From NCBI GenBank assembly GCA_006176705.1, contig QRFJ01000306.1, positions 496,001-560,000 of the forward strand: a DNA stretch of 64,000 nucleotides, given 5' to 3'. Below, in pieces: positions 24,377 through 37,000 of the stretch. The notes below the pieces were generated by a model. It did no database searches and was not told the DNA's origin. It saw only the letters and a list, made by a program, of their open reading frames with translations. The position numbers and the translations under genes are program-made. The stretch's first letter is position 1. Each line of letters starts with the position of its first letter. Source of the stretch: Cocos nucifera (taxonomy: Eukaryota; Streptophyta; Magnoliopsida; Arecales; Arecaceae).

Positions 24377-27300
24377 TTAATAGCTTCTTGTCTTGCAGAG
24401 GGGGTCATAATCATAAGCTTCACCTGCTTTAACAAACCTTCCCTTCACTCGCCGCCTCACATCTGCCCTAGCTTTGCGAGATGCATACCTAATTTTTTTG
24501 TCAAACCTGTTCAAAAAGAATGAAACAATATTGTTAGTTTTGCAGTTCAGTTGCACTCGTAAGTTTTGGCTTGCAAAGAAAACTCCAACAGCAAGGAGTT
24601 CTTCTAGCTATTTGTAACATTATGTCAACGAAGCTGATACAAAGTTATTTGTTTCCATGCAATATATAAGATTACGGCTACAAAACTTTTTCCCACCAAA
24701 TATGTGCATGTAGATAAAACACACGTATTCTAATTGAATGATATGTAGTGCCAGGTTTTAGAAAATAAAAGCAAGAGTTAGCTGATAATAGTAGGTGCAA
24801 TAATACAGATCTATCAAGATAGTGCTTTTTTTGTTAAATGATATTTTTATGGACATATGGTACTCCAGGATTTGATTTAACCAACCTGAAGTCGCTACGT
24901 AGCTGCAGGAATTTGTGAAATCTGGCTTGTACATAAAATTTCAAAAAATTGATGAAGATGAATTGGGATTAGACATCCCTCTTAAACAGAACCAAGAGGG
25001 CTTATTCTGATTGAATGATCATTACTGGCCGATTTAAGTTTTTTAAATGGCAAAAAAAAATAAACAATATAGAAAGAAATAAGCTCTCATTAGGCTTAGA
25101 AGTCAGTTACCAACCAAATCTGGGCCTAAATGCAATGACCAATGCAATTTGTCATGTAGCAACCAATCAAATGCTTTGTTTATACTCATCGCTACAAAAA
25201 AAAAAAGTCTAATATTGTTTTGTAGCTAAATTATCAACAGCCATTCGATGGACATCTGTCATTAGGCCACTCCAGACGCACACAAATACTTATAGGTCTT
25301 CACAGCTTCAGTTTCTCAAACAAACAAGATCAATGTGCAGCGAAATCAGGTGCTCTAAATCCTACCTTTAAGACCAATATATTGCAATGAAAATATAAAG
25401 ATAAATGACCTAAACAAAAAGTGAAACCACAACTGTGACAGAACTTGTTTGCATCTAGCATCAGATGCACACTGCCAATGCACTTACATCCTTGTTTTCT
25501 TTTTTTCCTTGTAACGCATAACAGCACTATCCCTGCTAGCTGGGGTGTAAGAGGAACTCTCTGGAGCGGTAGGGCACCAAGGAGGCTCCCCCATAAGAAG
25601 CACAGATGACATCCCACAATCTTGATAATCTGCAGCGCTGCTCTCACCAGTCAAACCAGAAAAGGAAAGAGATAGGCTGGACCGAGCTTGCCTTGCTGGC
25701 AAACAGAGGCTGGGATCAGCTTTGCTTCCTGGATTTGACATCACACAATCAGCAGATACTGCATTGCTATATGTTGCTTGCATAGGCTTGGCCTGTCCAG
25801 CAGATGATGCCTGACAAGTGAGATGGATGATAAGGTTGGTGAGAATTTTTTAAAAAACCAATAAATGATAAAGTTTTAAAAATAAGGAATTAAATTACTG
25901 CAGATAATATGTGCTTAACTCAATTTTTCATTTGATCACAAACATATAATGATGCAGCAGCATAGCAAAGCTCATAGAATACAACACATGCAAACTGCTA
26001 GTTATCAGGATCCACATCAATGTCCTTGGATATTTCTAGCTGCTGCAGTCTGCCTCATAATTTATAGTTCATAAATTCTTAGGCTTATTAACTAGAAACA
26101 TGTTTATGTAACAAGGCCGGCATAAATGCATACTGGAACACCTATTTAAGTCTGTACATTAGCAGAAGCAGTTGATGCTAAAACCTCAGAATGAAGAAAA
26201 CATTTTTGCATTTTGCTGGGTGCCACCATTATACATGGCACTTGGATGTTCTAAGCAGAAGCCACTAAAAATATTATGAAAAAAATAAGTGCCTAGAGTC
26301 CTAAGACATGCTAGCTGTTAATTTTTTTATTTATATATGTGCGTACATGCTTTTGTAGAGAGTACATGTGCACATAAACCTATTGTAAATTCTAGCAATC
26401 CGGTAAAGTAAACAAGAACACGCCAAAACTTTGACCGGACATAGCTAAACTTAAGGCATAAGAATTAAGTTTGGCAAGGAAACTTCTCATGCACCTTGTA
26501 CCTTTAAGAAGAGAAGGACATTAATGTAGTACATTAATACAAGGAAAAAATAACACAGCTCTATGCAACAGAAATTTCTCAACTAGGCAGAGAGCAATTT
26601 CTCAATAAGGTGCATGCAAGAAGCTCAATCGTTTATAGTGTCCAGTTTTCAGAATAAAATCATGACAACACCATCATAAGCTAGCAGTTTTGCTTCCTTT
26701 TATATTCCTCAATTATATAACTCTTGCTGCAGTACCGTCCTGGCAATTTCTACTTGCAATGGATCATTGTAGTTGATATATCTGCTATCAAGGGAAAAGT
26801 AAGAAGTTCAGGCCCTCATGAGGTTCATCCAATTTCTAACAAGAGAAAAGTAATGAGTTGGGATGATTCAATTTATGATTTGAAGACTGCGAAGCAAAAT
26901 GGTGTGTCAAAACATGCTGACAATTACATGAACTATAAAAAGATGTAGCAGTCAATATTAGTAAGTGCCTAGGACATAGTTCAACTCTCCTGGCTACCAT
27001 ACGTGGTTTTCTTCTTCCGCATGATAATTCAGCTGATTCATTCCAACAATAAGTTAAAACACCATATATTATGGTTTGCAAGTTATAACAAACCCATTTT
27101 TACATCTGCTTCTGCCACATGATCTTTTTTGGGGTATAAAAGATCATGTTGCCCTTCTGTTTTCGAGTTCTTTCTTTTTCCTTCTTTTTAGCGCTTGTGG
27201 GGGAAAGGGGTTAGTTAAGTTCTATTACGCAATTAGTAAAGCTATTTTTGAACTAAGTGCTATCACATCTGGTCAGAAATGTAGATGCTGACTCTAGGGA

Positions 27301-29100
27301 AGGTAGACGTTGCATATGAAAATCCCCACAAGAAACATTTGACAAATAAGAACTTATAATGTGTACCTCTGTGACAAATTCACCCTGGCAGTCAGAATTG
27401 GCAGCAGATATTTCCTTCAATTCAAAAAAACTGTCAATTCCAGCATCATCAAAAAGCTGCTCGGCATTGGTAAGAGATGCACCAAACAATTCTTCATACT
27501 TCTCAAAATTCAAGTCGACATCATCCATGTTGAGATCTTCATAGAAATCATCTTTGGAAAGACCAAGATCTTTTGTCCCAGTAAACCCTAGCTGCAGCAT
27601 TGAATTATAGACTAATTCAGCACTTAGCAACCATACTAGAAGTGTAAAAAGAAAAAAAAGAAACATGAACATAGATAGTTAATAAAAGCAGTATTCCTTG
27701 TCGCTTTTGAAGGCTGTCCATAATCTTTGTGCACAAACATAGAAGTGATCACTTACTTGAGCTTGAAAAGTACCATTGTTTTTCAGACATACAATACAAA
27801 AATTCATGTCCAGAAAAATGATTTCAAAATCAAGTAAATAATGCCTAATTTAGTAGGCTCAGATGAGGGAAAAGAACATTCATGATGCTTTCTTTAGTAG
27901 GCTCAGATGAAATTCGTCAAGCAAACATGTAGATAAAAAACTGCAGCCAAAACTTGAAATGGGCCTTTATGCAATGACAATTAATAAACTAAAGCATGCT
28001 AGATAAACTACCTTTTTGTTAGTACTTCTCAAGAAACACAAAATCCTTAAAAGATACCTCATATGTAATAAGGAAAAGATAATAGCAGAAAAGAACAAAG
28101 AAGTGCATAAGGTGTTCAAAAGATGAAATAGGAGAGGTCTTGAAAATGGCATGTGGTAAAAACACTTACACAATACATAAACATACATACATACAAACAC
28201 ATACAGACACATTACATATATCAGACACACAAGCAAGCAATTACATACATCAGAAACAAGCAAGCAAACATATGTACATACATACAGACTGACAGACAGA
28301 CATTAAATGACTCGTTCAAAAAAATAAACTGAAGGTGGTGACCTTCAACAAAAGATGGTTACCAAATAATTTTGCAGATAACACACACATTTGCAAGTCA
28401 TGGTACATTTTTGCATCAATAATACACAGAACAATACAATAACATCTAAGTGACAGAAGTCACAACCATATTCATTGTTTGGTTGGTAGATGATGGGTAT
28501 TTCAAAGGTTTCATGTACCTTACGACTAGTTGAATCCACTGAGCCTGCTGCCTCATCTGCACCGCATAGCTTGGGATTCACTGCAGATGTTGAAGACGAG
28601 TCAATCCAGGGATTGAGCTTATTAGCAGTTTCCAGATCATTCATCTTGCCCGCACTGGCTACATTTCTGGTACTGCTGTTCTCTGGAGCTCCCCAGAAGT
28701 TACTGACACAGTTCTCATTGATGCTCATCAAGCCCATACCCTGTTCGCAGTCAGAATCTGCCATAGGAGGAAACTCCAGAGTAAAGGACCAAATTCTTGA
28801 AAGCTCTGCGGCAGATGGGCAGCCTGAGTAGCAGTTGATTGTCTGCCTCTTATGTCCTGAAGCTGAGCCACCATGCCCATTCCAATCACAGTTTTGGCAA
28901 AGTGAAACATTTTCTTCGACGCACCTAACTGTGGCTGGTTGTGTAATGCATCTATCGCATAGAAGAGTGCGCGAGTGACGTCTAGAGAGTGCATTCGCAG
29001 AATGAACATTGCGGTCGCATGACAAGCATAAGCAAGCAGCATCAGACCTGCAGTAGACCATAGATCTTTGTTCCCCACAGAAATCACAAAGAAGACCCAT
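24377..29100 (-). CDS. CONSTANS-like B-box/CCT zinc-finger protein (two B-boxes, COL9/COL10-like group), copy 1
   Basis: Coding exons on the minus strand are 29100-28519, 27591-27367, 25810-25488 and 24506-24377; phases are 0, 0 and 2, and together they give 419 residues ending SY and TAA. All six splice sites are GT/AG (donors AAG|GTACAT, GAG|GTACAC, GAT|GTAAGT). B-box 1 covers residues 5-42 (C5, C8, C17, D20, C25, C28, H33, H42). B-box 2 covers 48-83 (C48, C51, C60, C68, C71, H76, H83). The middle is acidic and Ser-rich. The CCT domain (about 366-409) is split by the last intron at a Met codon and contains RYKEKKKTR, then FDKKIRYASRKARAD and RRRVKGRFVKAGEAYDYDPL. Known for the family: nuclear regulators acting in light, clock and flowering control, with CCT contacting NF-Y subunits. 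Length and architecture fit the two-B-box COL9/COL10-like clade; the exact orthologue was not determined. Confidence 0.93.
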
Positions 29101-29110
29101 GCTTTCTTTT

Positions 29111-30342
29111 CTGGAACCAGATGAGTATCAAATCAGCAGGATTCTCCTTATTTGGCTTCTAACCAGTTCCCTAACCTACACCACAGCATTCTATATTAAA
29201 GTTATTCAACATCAAAGCCACTAGCATTACCTGCAACTTTCAAACAAAATTCCTGACATTTTAGGACTCTCCATTGGAATGAAAACTGGAAAAAAAAATA
29301 TTATGTTGATAAAAATGCAGTTATTTTTCATCCAAAAAGAAGAGAAAAATCTAGATATGAATGAATATAGTTGACTCTCCAAACATCAAAAGAAGAAAAG
29401 TTTCCGATGAAATCACCTCAGATTTGCCAAAATGCATTCAAAGATGGATGAAACTCACCACAAACAGTAAACCAGTGCTGGTCATAGATAATGATTGTAA
29501 GAAGCAAACACAGATGCAGCGATATCCAGCTCATGCAATTGTTTGTCTACGTCCATATCGTGTTTCAATAAAATATTTCAGTTAATGGAAGTCATAAGCA
29601 AATGGGCTCTCCCAATTTGCCGCCCCATGTTATAAAATTCATAAAGAATGACATAGAATATACACCGCCAAGCTTGTAATCTTCCAGTTTGCAAGAATTT
29701 AAAAATGCTTAGTTCATATTCATTGAAATGCCCCCCCAAAACATGAGACAAAAACAAGAGTTAATAACGTCAACCTCAAGGAGTTGTTCAACCCCCAAAG
29801 TCTACCATAAGACATTAGAAATCACCCAAAAATTTCCAGTGAATCGCATAGACTCGTGCCCACAGGAATTACTGATACGAGCAGAAGGATCTCTGCACTA
29901 ACTAATTTAATTAAGAAAACAGCATGCAGAAAAATCTAAAAAAGATCTTCTTTTCCAAAAAATGTCATCAAAAGCGATCATTCTAATATCCAAAAGAAAA
30001 GATAAATTAAAAAGAAAACAAAGATGAGTCAATCTTAAATTATAAAAGCAAAGTGTTAAAAAAGAAAAAGAAAAAAAAAACGACAAAGACTTACATAAAA
30101 CACCTCATAATCGCTCAGCAAAATTCCAAAAAGAAAAAAAACTTACCTCGAATTCTATATTTGCACTTAAAAATCCACATCCACATCCAAAACAGAAGAC
30201 AACTCGTGCGAGCGCTGCTTTAGAGAACAACCAACTACTATAATTCTTCAAACATCTCCAAAAATCTCTTTAAAAACCAGTTTTTACGCAAACAAGCCGC
30301 GAAATAACCAAAGCTGACACGAAAATTCCAAGAATTACTTAC
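29111..30342 (-). other. probable 5'-UTR intron of CONSTANS-like gene, copy 1
   Basis: A good donor (TCG|GTAAGT, exon end at 30343) upstream and a plausible acceptor (TTCCAG, exon resuming at 29110, ten bases before the ATG) delimit a 1.2-kb intron. Two further donor-like sites (GAGGTAAG near 30147, GCAGGTAATG near 29231) could give alternative leaders. No coding sequence is seen within it. Confidence 0.55.
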
Positions 30343-30480
30343 CGACACCGAGAGATCTCTATTAAAAGGAAGCTCCTTCTTCCCTTCTTCGAGCGTGTTC
30401 GCCTTCAAACCCTAGAGGGGTGAAGAGATAGGAATTTCCGGACTCCTAGCAAAGCCACTGAGAGGAATTTAGATGGAGGG
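30343..30480 (-). promoter_or_regulatory. 5' untranslated exon and probable promoter-proximal region, copy 1
   Basis: The strand shifts to a CT-rich leader (minus-strand CTTCTTCC, AAACCCTAG near 30405) directly upstream of the GTAAGT donor, as in plant 5' leaders. The purine-rich GGAGGGAGAGAGAGAC on the plus strand (30474-30490) is a CT tract on the gene strand, common near plant start sites. The exact start site is not visible. Confidence 0.45.
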
Positions 30481-31619
30481 AGAGAGAGACAGAGATGGGG
30501 GTGGGGTTTGGCGGGGCCCAAAGGGCTCATGAAAAGCTACGGAGAGGCCAAACCCTTTTTCCCTTTTTGGGGGCATTTGCGTAGATAAGGGGAAGGATGA
30601 GGGGGTTTGTGTTGGCGGGTCACCGGCCCGGCACGAGATCTAACGCCATGTCGTGACGCAAGGCGTCCGGTACGACCTTTTCCATGGTCTGGCCGAATGA
30701 CCCGTTTGCCCCTCTCGGGTTAGTTTTGGGGTATACCAGTCCAAGTCCATTGATAAGGTTGGCTGATTTAGAAGAAAAATAATTGAATCAGGTAGTTTTT
30801 TCGCATACCATGGAAACATGTATCCATAGACAAAATAGCCCTTGTCAGGTGGCCAAGAGCAAAAGAAGGTTTTGGAAACCTAAACCACGTTGACGCTGTG
30901 GGAGTAGAATTGATCATGGGCCAGGCCTCGGGCCTGAACTATATTTAAGCTACAGATCCAGCTTACTTAAAACTTGACATTCTCTTTGCCTAAAATCAGT
31001 CCATGATCAGCTCTATATGGGAGGTTCCTAGGACTAGATTTGGAATTAAGGTTTCTGGTTATTAAACAATGCTTATCACTATTGGTTAAAGAGATGGAGG
31101 GGGTTATAATGTGCAAGTGCTTTCTCTCTTTCACAAAATGAATATTCTTTATGGTTCTTTCTCCAATGGAATGGGGGGCACTTATGGGCCTTGAAAGAGC
31201 AAAGTGGGTAAGTGGTAATAATTGGTTAGATGCTAGTTGATCCAATTGAACTACATTAGAATATCTAAAATGCACAAAGCGAGATACAAGTGAACCTACT
31301 TATGGGTTTGCTGTTGTATTACTGAAATCAAAGAACTTGTATCTTAACAGGGGATTGGTAGCTTAGTAGTTGATATGCACTCTACATCAAAAAAGGAGGG
31401 AAAAAATGCTACTAAACCCTGGGCATTTCTAGGTAGAAAAATCACAGGCCCGCTCAAAGCGCATAACCAGCTGACCAAGACACCCAGGACCCCATGGTAT
31501 GCAACGTAAATAAACGTCCACCAACGGTCCCAGACGTAAATACAAGCTGTTAAAAGATAAAGTTTCGTAAGGGACACCAAATTTGGAAGCCGCATGGAAA
31601 ACATTGGGAAATTCCTCAA
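30481..31619. other. upstream region of CONSTANS-like gene, copy 1, no gene seen
   Basis: The region includes a GC-rich patch (30490-30740) and a short element at 30912-31010 that starts GATCATGGGCC and ends TCCATGATC. No coding motif is recognised. Confidence 0.4.
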
Positions 31620-32590
31620 TTACCCTTTTATCCGTACTCATCGAGGAAACCAATCACCCACCCTAAGATCCTTCGCTCATAGTCAGCAGAGAAAAAGGGG
31701 CAGATCCCACCACGTGAAAAGCTCATACTCTCGAACGGTCCCCGCCGTCCAACTGGAAGACCACTCATCAGCCATTATCCAATCAATAGCCTTTCCTGAC
31801 CGACACCCAGAAGCCTACGGTTTCGCCGAGAGTGATCACTGAGGAGACACCGATCGAATGGTCAGTATCGTTTATCCATCCTTTGATGCTAGAAGGGCCT
31901 ATAGAAGACAGGACCAGCGCCTAGCGCCGAAAACTTTGCCGCGCCGCCCAAGTTCCAGGAAAAAAGAGATATTTTTTCATAGGAAAACAACACTTGCAGC
32001 TTCAGAACATCATGACCGTCGGATGAGCAATTATGGGCGGACTTCTTAAAAATTTCGTACGGATGACGCATGCGATCTGGCTGATATTAATATCCTACCA
32101 CGTGTCAGCATCAGCGTCGTTGTCGTTGCCGGGACCTAGTAATGCGATGCCTTTCCTAAATAATTTCGTGCTGATCGTCACGAGGAGCAACCCATAGGAT
32201 TACCTTATCAGGAACGGAAGCATATATTGATAACCAAGAAAACGAGCGCAACGGTCTGATCAGAATCAGAATGGCTGATTGGTAATTTTGTTGCAGTTGG
32301 GGGCGTTATATTTATCGATGTTTCCCAAGGGCAGGGAACAAGCGGTTCCCGGGAAGGGCCGAGATCGGACCACGTCATAAGCGAGATTGGATGGTGACAT
32401 CAGCACCAAGATCGATTAGTGATATGCTGAGCTGGCATGATTATCCGCGACGCCCATCGCAAATTGCGCTCGGTGGTGCACGTGTTGTCAAGGTAGATTA
32501 GCTTATGTGGTGACCAAAGGATAGGGTCGGTCAACCAGCGCTTTCTCATTGGCTGGTTAGGATAGTGGGAATCCGTACGTAAACGGAGCT
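31620..32590. promoter_or_regulatory. putative upstream regulatory block rich in G-boxes and CCAAT boxes, copy 1
   Basis: Three palindromic G-boxes CACGTG lie at 31711-31716, 32099-32104 and 32479-32484. Five CCAAT boxes lie at 31650 and 31779 (plus) and at 32278, 32396 and 32548 (minus). An I-box-like CTTATC is at 32214. The block is more GC-rich than its surroundings and has no supported reading frame. It lies roughly 1.2 to 2.1 kb upstream of the CONSTANS-like leader. Function is inferred, and it could equally belong to an unseen divergent transcript. Confidence 0.4.
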
Positions 32591-34000
32591 GATCATGGGC
32601 TAGATTTCGGTCTAAATTCTATTCAGTTTTGATGAAACATTGAGTTGGACTTATATAAATTTTGATATTTTTTGAGCCCAAATTCGGTCCATGATCAAAC
32701 CGAGACATGAGCCATGGGTACGAGAAATCAAACTCCTTTATTTTTCTATCTACATGGAGGTCAAAATTCATTTCCGGATACGAAGCTCCAGCAACCATAC
32801 GAATGAGTTATATGTTTGCTCTCGTGCGAAAATAATATAGAATATGAGAAAAGTTGCATCCTATCAATTTATTTAAATTATTGGAAAGATCTAAATTATA
32901 GACATCTCAATAGCAAAGGATTTTTAAGTATGCAGCTTTGAATCATTTGCTTCTCCACATAGGATAATAAAAAAAAAAGATTTTTTTTATTAAGAAAAAA
33001 TTAAAGACTTTCATGCACTATAATGGATATCCTAGTAGTATGCTACATAAATGGTGCAACATAACCAATTTGAAATCTTTACTTGTATTAGAAGGATGAT
33101 CATATAGTTTTCTTGCTTACATTTCAAAGAAATTTGGATATGACATTGATTTTCAGGATAAAATGATATATTATTTTCTCTTGATCAAGATAATGTTATT
33201 TGGATAGAATGCATACAAATAATTGCCGTAACCTCTGAGGTTCAATTTATCTCGCATCAATGAGTTGAATGTTCAGTTGAAGTGCCAAAAGGGAACTCAT
33301 GATCAGGATGTTGGTTGGAGATCTCGGTATTAAATAAAATCTTTGATTAAAAGATTAGGATCATTCCTCTAACACTAATTTATTATCATTAAGACTTAAT
33401 TTAGCTTAGACCGATGAGTTGGATATCGAGTTGGGGAGCTGATAAGGGAACCTCTAATGCCTAAGTTTGACTATCTTAGTGGAACATAGTAGGTCTTAAG
33501 CAGAAGAAGGCTAAAAGAAGATAGAAAGTGAGGAAGGAGAAAAGCTTTATAAGCTCTGGAGAATTCTATTCCTTGGGACTACTCATCGTGATGCTGTTAA
33601 AAGCTTAGTATGAATACCCACCTGATACATATTTTGAGCTTACAAGTTAGACTCAAAGACTTGAAGAGTTTTTCGGAGACTTAACGAAACTTGAGTTTTC
33701 TTTACTTATTTAGAGGATTCTTAGGGAGTGATTTATATAGGTGAAGGTCAAGACCTATCATAATCAAGATCTTAGGACGTGCAAGAGCTTGTTGAAGATA
33801 ATCTCTTGTAAGTTTAGGAGATATAGTGAGATCCAATTTTATGGTTAGAAAAAAACCGTTTCATCATTATGGGCCAACTGTCACCAAGTGAGAAGAGATT
33901 TGGACATCTTTGTATACTTTCAGAGTGGCGACATTGCAAGAATTGGTTGGCCAAGATGAGGACTCCATAGTTGATTTGTATTAGACTCAATTAATCGGAT
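32591..34000. other. intergenic sequence right of the regulatory block, copy 1
   Basis: A short element at 32593-32695 begins GATCATGGGC and ends TCCATGATC, like the one at 30912-31010. The rest is AT-rich without a recognised gene and repeats exactly at 49427-50836. Confidence 0.4.
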
Positions 34001-34026
34001 CATTCCCACGAATCTTGAAGATCGAC
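34001..34026. other. 26-base junction sequence at the end of locus copy 1
   Basis: These 26 bases (CATTCCCACGAATCTTGAAG and six more) match neither the continuation seen in copy 3 after 50836 nor the locus sequence that follows at 34027. It marks a join. Confidence 0.6.
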
Positions 34027-37000
34027 CAGCGCTGCTCTCACCAGTCAAACAGAAAAGGAAAGAGATAGGCTGGAGCGAGCTTGCTCTTGGCAGACAGAAG
34101 GCTGGATGCAGCTCTGGCTTCCTGGAGTTCTGACATCACACAAATCAGCAGATCTGCGATTGCTTAGTTGCTTGCACTTAGGCTTGCCTGTCAGCAGATG
34201 ATGGCCTGACAAGTGAGATGGTGATAAGTTGGTTAGATTTTTTTAAAAAACCAATAATGAATAAAAGTTTCTTAAATAAGGAATTAAATGTAACTGCAGT
34301 AATATGTTGCCTTAACTCAATTTCTTCGATTTTGATCACAAACATATAATTGAGTGCGCAGCATAGCAAAAGCTCAATAATTAGATACGAACCACATGCC
34401 AAAATGCTAGTTTCTCAGGATCGCACATCAATGTCTGTATTTCTAGCTGCTGCCAGTCTGCCTCTCAATTGTATAAGGTTCTAAAATTCTTAGCCTTAGA
34501 ATTAGACGTAGAAATGTTATGTACACAAAGGCCGGCATAAATGCATACTGGAACACTATTTAAGTCTGTACATTAGCAGAAGCAGTTGATGCTAAACCTC
34601 AGAATGAAGAAAACATTTTTGCTTTTGCGGTTGCCACATTATCCATGGCAACTTGGATGTTCTAAGCAGAAGCCAACTTAAAATTTATGAAAAATAGTGC
34701 CTGAGTCCTAGAGACATGCTAGCTGTTAATTTTTTTTTATATACTGTGCTTACATGCTGTTTGTAGAGAGTAATGTGCACATAAACCTATTGTAAAATTC
34801 TAGCAAAAAAATTAAAATCCGGTAAAGTAAACAAGAAACACGCCAAAAACTTTGGATCCGGACATAGCAGAACTTAAGGCATAAGAATTAAGTTTGGCAA
34901 AGGAACTCTCATGCACCTTGTACCTCTATAAGAGAGAAAGGACATTAATGTAGTACATTAATACAAGAAAAAATAACACAGCTCTATGCAACAGAACATT
35001 TGCTTCAACTAGCAGAGAGCAATTTCTCATAAGGTGCCATGCAAGAAGCTCAATTCGTTTATAGTGTTCCAGTTTTCAAGAATTAAAATCATGGACCAAC
35101 ACCATCATAAGCTAGCAGTTTGCTTCCTTTTATATCCTCAAATTATAAACTCTTGTGCAGTACCGTCCTGGCATTCTACTTGCAATGATCATATTGTAGT
35201 TTGATATATCTGCTGCAAGGGAAAAGTAAGACAGTTCAGGCCCTCATGAGTTCATCCAATTTTCTAGGACAAGAGAAAGTAATGAGTTGGGATGACTTCA
35301 ATTTTATGATCTTGGAGACTGCGATATCAAATTCACATTGCTTGGGACAATTTCATGAACTATAAAAAAGATGTTAGCGAGTCAATTATTCAGTAAGTGC
35401 CTAGAACATAGTTTCAAACTCTCCTGGCTACCATTACGTTCGTTTTCTTTTTCCGCAGTTGAATATCAGCTGGATTCATTGCCAAACGATAAGTTAAAAC
35501 ACCATATATTATGGTTTCAGTTATAACAACCCTTTACATCTGCTTCTGCCACATGATTCTTTTTTGGGTATATATGAATCATGATTGCCTTCTGTTTCGA
35601 GTCTTTTCTTTCCTTTTTTACGGATAAGGTTGTTAAGTTCTATTAACCAAATAACTATTTGAACTTAAGTGCATCGACAATCTGGTCGAAATGTAGTGTG
35701 ACCTTAGGGAAGGTCAGACGTTGCATTATGAAAATCCCCACAAGAAACATTATGACAAATAGAACTTTTATTGTAACCTCATGTGACAAATTCACCCTGG
35801 GCAGTCAGAATTGGCAAGCAGATATTCCTTCAATTCAAAAAAACTGTAATTCCAGCATCATCAAAAAAGCTGCTCGGCATTAGAGTATGCACAGAACAGG
35901 TCGTGCATACTTCTCAAAATTCAAGTTCGACATCATCCAGTGTTGAGATCTTCAAGATTCATCTTTTTGGAAAGACCAAGATCTTTTGTCCCAGTAGGAA
36001 GCCCTAGCTGCAGCATTGAATTATGACTAATTCAGCACTTAGCAACCATTACTAAAGTGTAAATAGAAAAAAAAAGAAACATGAACTAAGATGGGTGTTA
36101 TAAAGCATATTCCTTGTCGCTTTCTTGAAGGCTGTCCATATCTTTGTGCCCAAACATAGAAGTGGATCACACTTGAGCTTGAAAAGTACCATTTGTTTTT
36201 CAGACATACATACAAAAATTCATTCCAGAAAAATGAATTCAAAATCAAGGAAATTAATCGCCTATTTAGTAGGCTCAGATGAGGGAAAAGAACATCATGA
36301 TGTTTCTTTAGTAAGGGTCAGATGAAATTCGTCAAAGCAAAACTGTAGATAAAAGAACTGCAGCCAAACTTGAAATATATGGGCCTTTATTGCAATGAAA
36401 TAATAAACTAAAGCAATGCTAGAATAACTACCTTTTTTTTAGTAACTTCTCAAGAACACAACATCCTAAGATACCTCGTATGTAATAAGGAAAAGATATA
36501 GCAGAAAAGAACGAGAGTAAGTGATGAGGTGGTTCAAAAGATGAATAGAGAGTCTTGAAACATGGCATGTGGTTAAGAAACACTTACAACATACATAAAC
36601 ATACATACATACAAACACATACGAGACTAACATTAACTTATATCAGACACAACAAGCAAGCAATTACATACATCAGAAACAAGCAGCACACATATGTACA
36701 TACATGACAGACTGACAGACAGACATTAAATTGACTCGTATTCAAAAAAATAAACTGAGGGTGACCTTCAACCAAAGATGGTTACCAAATAATTTTGCAG
36801 ATACACACGACATTGCAATCATGGTACGATTTTTGCTCAATAATACAACAGAACAATACAATAACATCTAAGTGACAAGAAGTCACAACCATATTCATTG
36901 TTTGGTTGGTAGATATGGGTATTTCAAAGGTTCATTTACCTTACGACTAGTTGAATCACTGAGCTGCTGCCTCATCTGCCCGCATAGCTTGGATTCACTG

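Larger units (their letters stand above)
23146..34000. repeat. locus copy 1 of a 10.9-kb direct duplication (probable assembly duplicate)
   Basis: This block equals 39968-50836. Every position I compared from about 24045 to 34000 matches at a constant offset of 16836. The first 0.9 kb differs by scattered substitutions and small indels and by one AT unit in the microsatellite. The match ends abruptly at 34000/50836. Confidence 0.9.

Noticed and set aside
28160..28300. CRISPR-like or satellite array of ACATACATACA words
   Set aside because: It is a simple degenerate ACAT/ACAG microsatellite inside an intron, without spacers.
28490..28831. 113-residue plus-strand frame, identical in copy 3
   Set aside because: It is antisense to exon 1 of the CONSTANS-like gene; its identity in copy 3 only reflects the identical DNA.
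28728..29087. 119-residue minus-strand frame
   Set aside because: It is an out-of-frame shadow of the B-box exon, which has all zinc ligands in the other frame.
31429..31653. 74-residue minus-strand frame near the regulatory island
   Set aside because: No recognised domain, no splice or start context, and an overlapping frame of similar length; more likely chance in GC-richer DNA.
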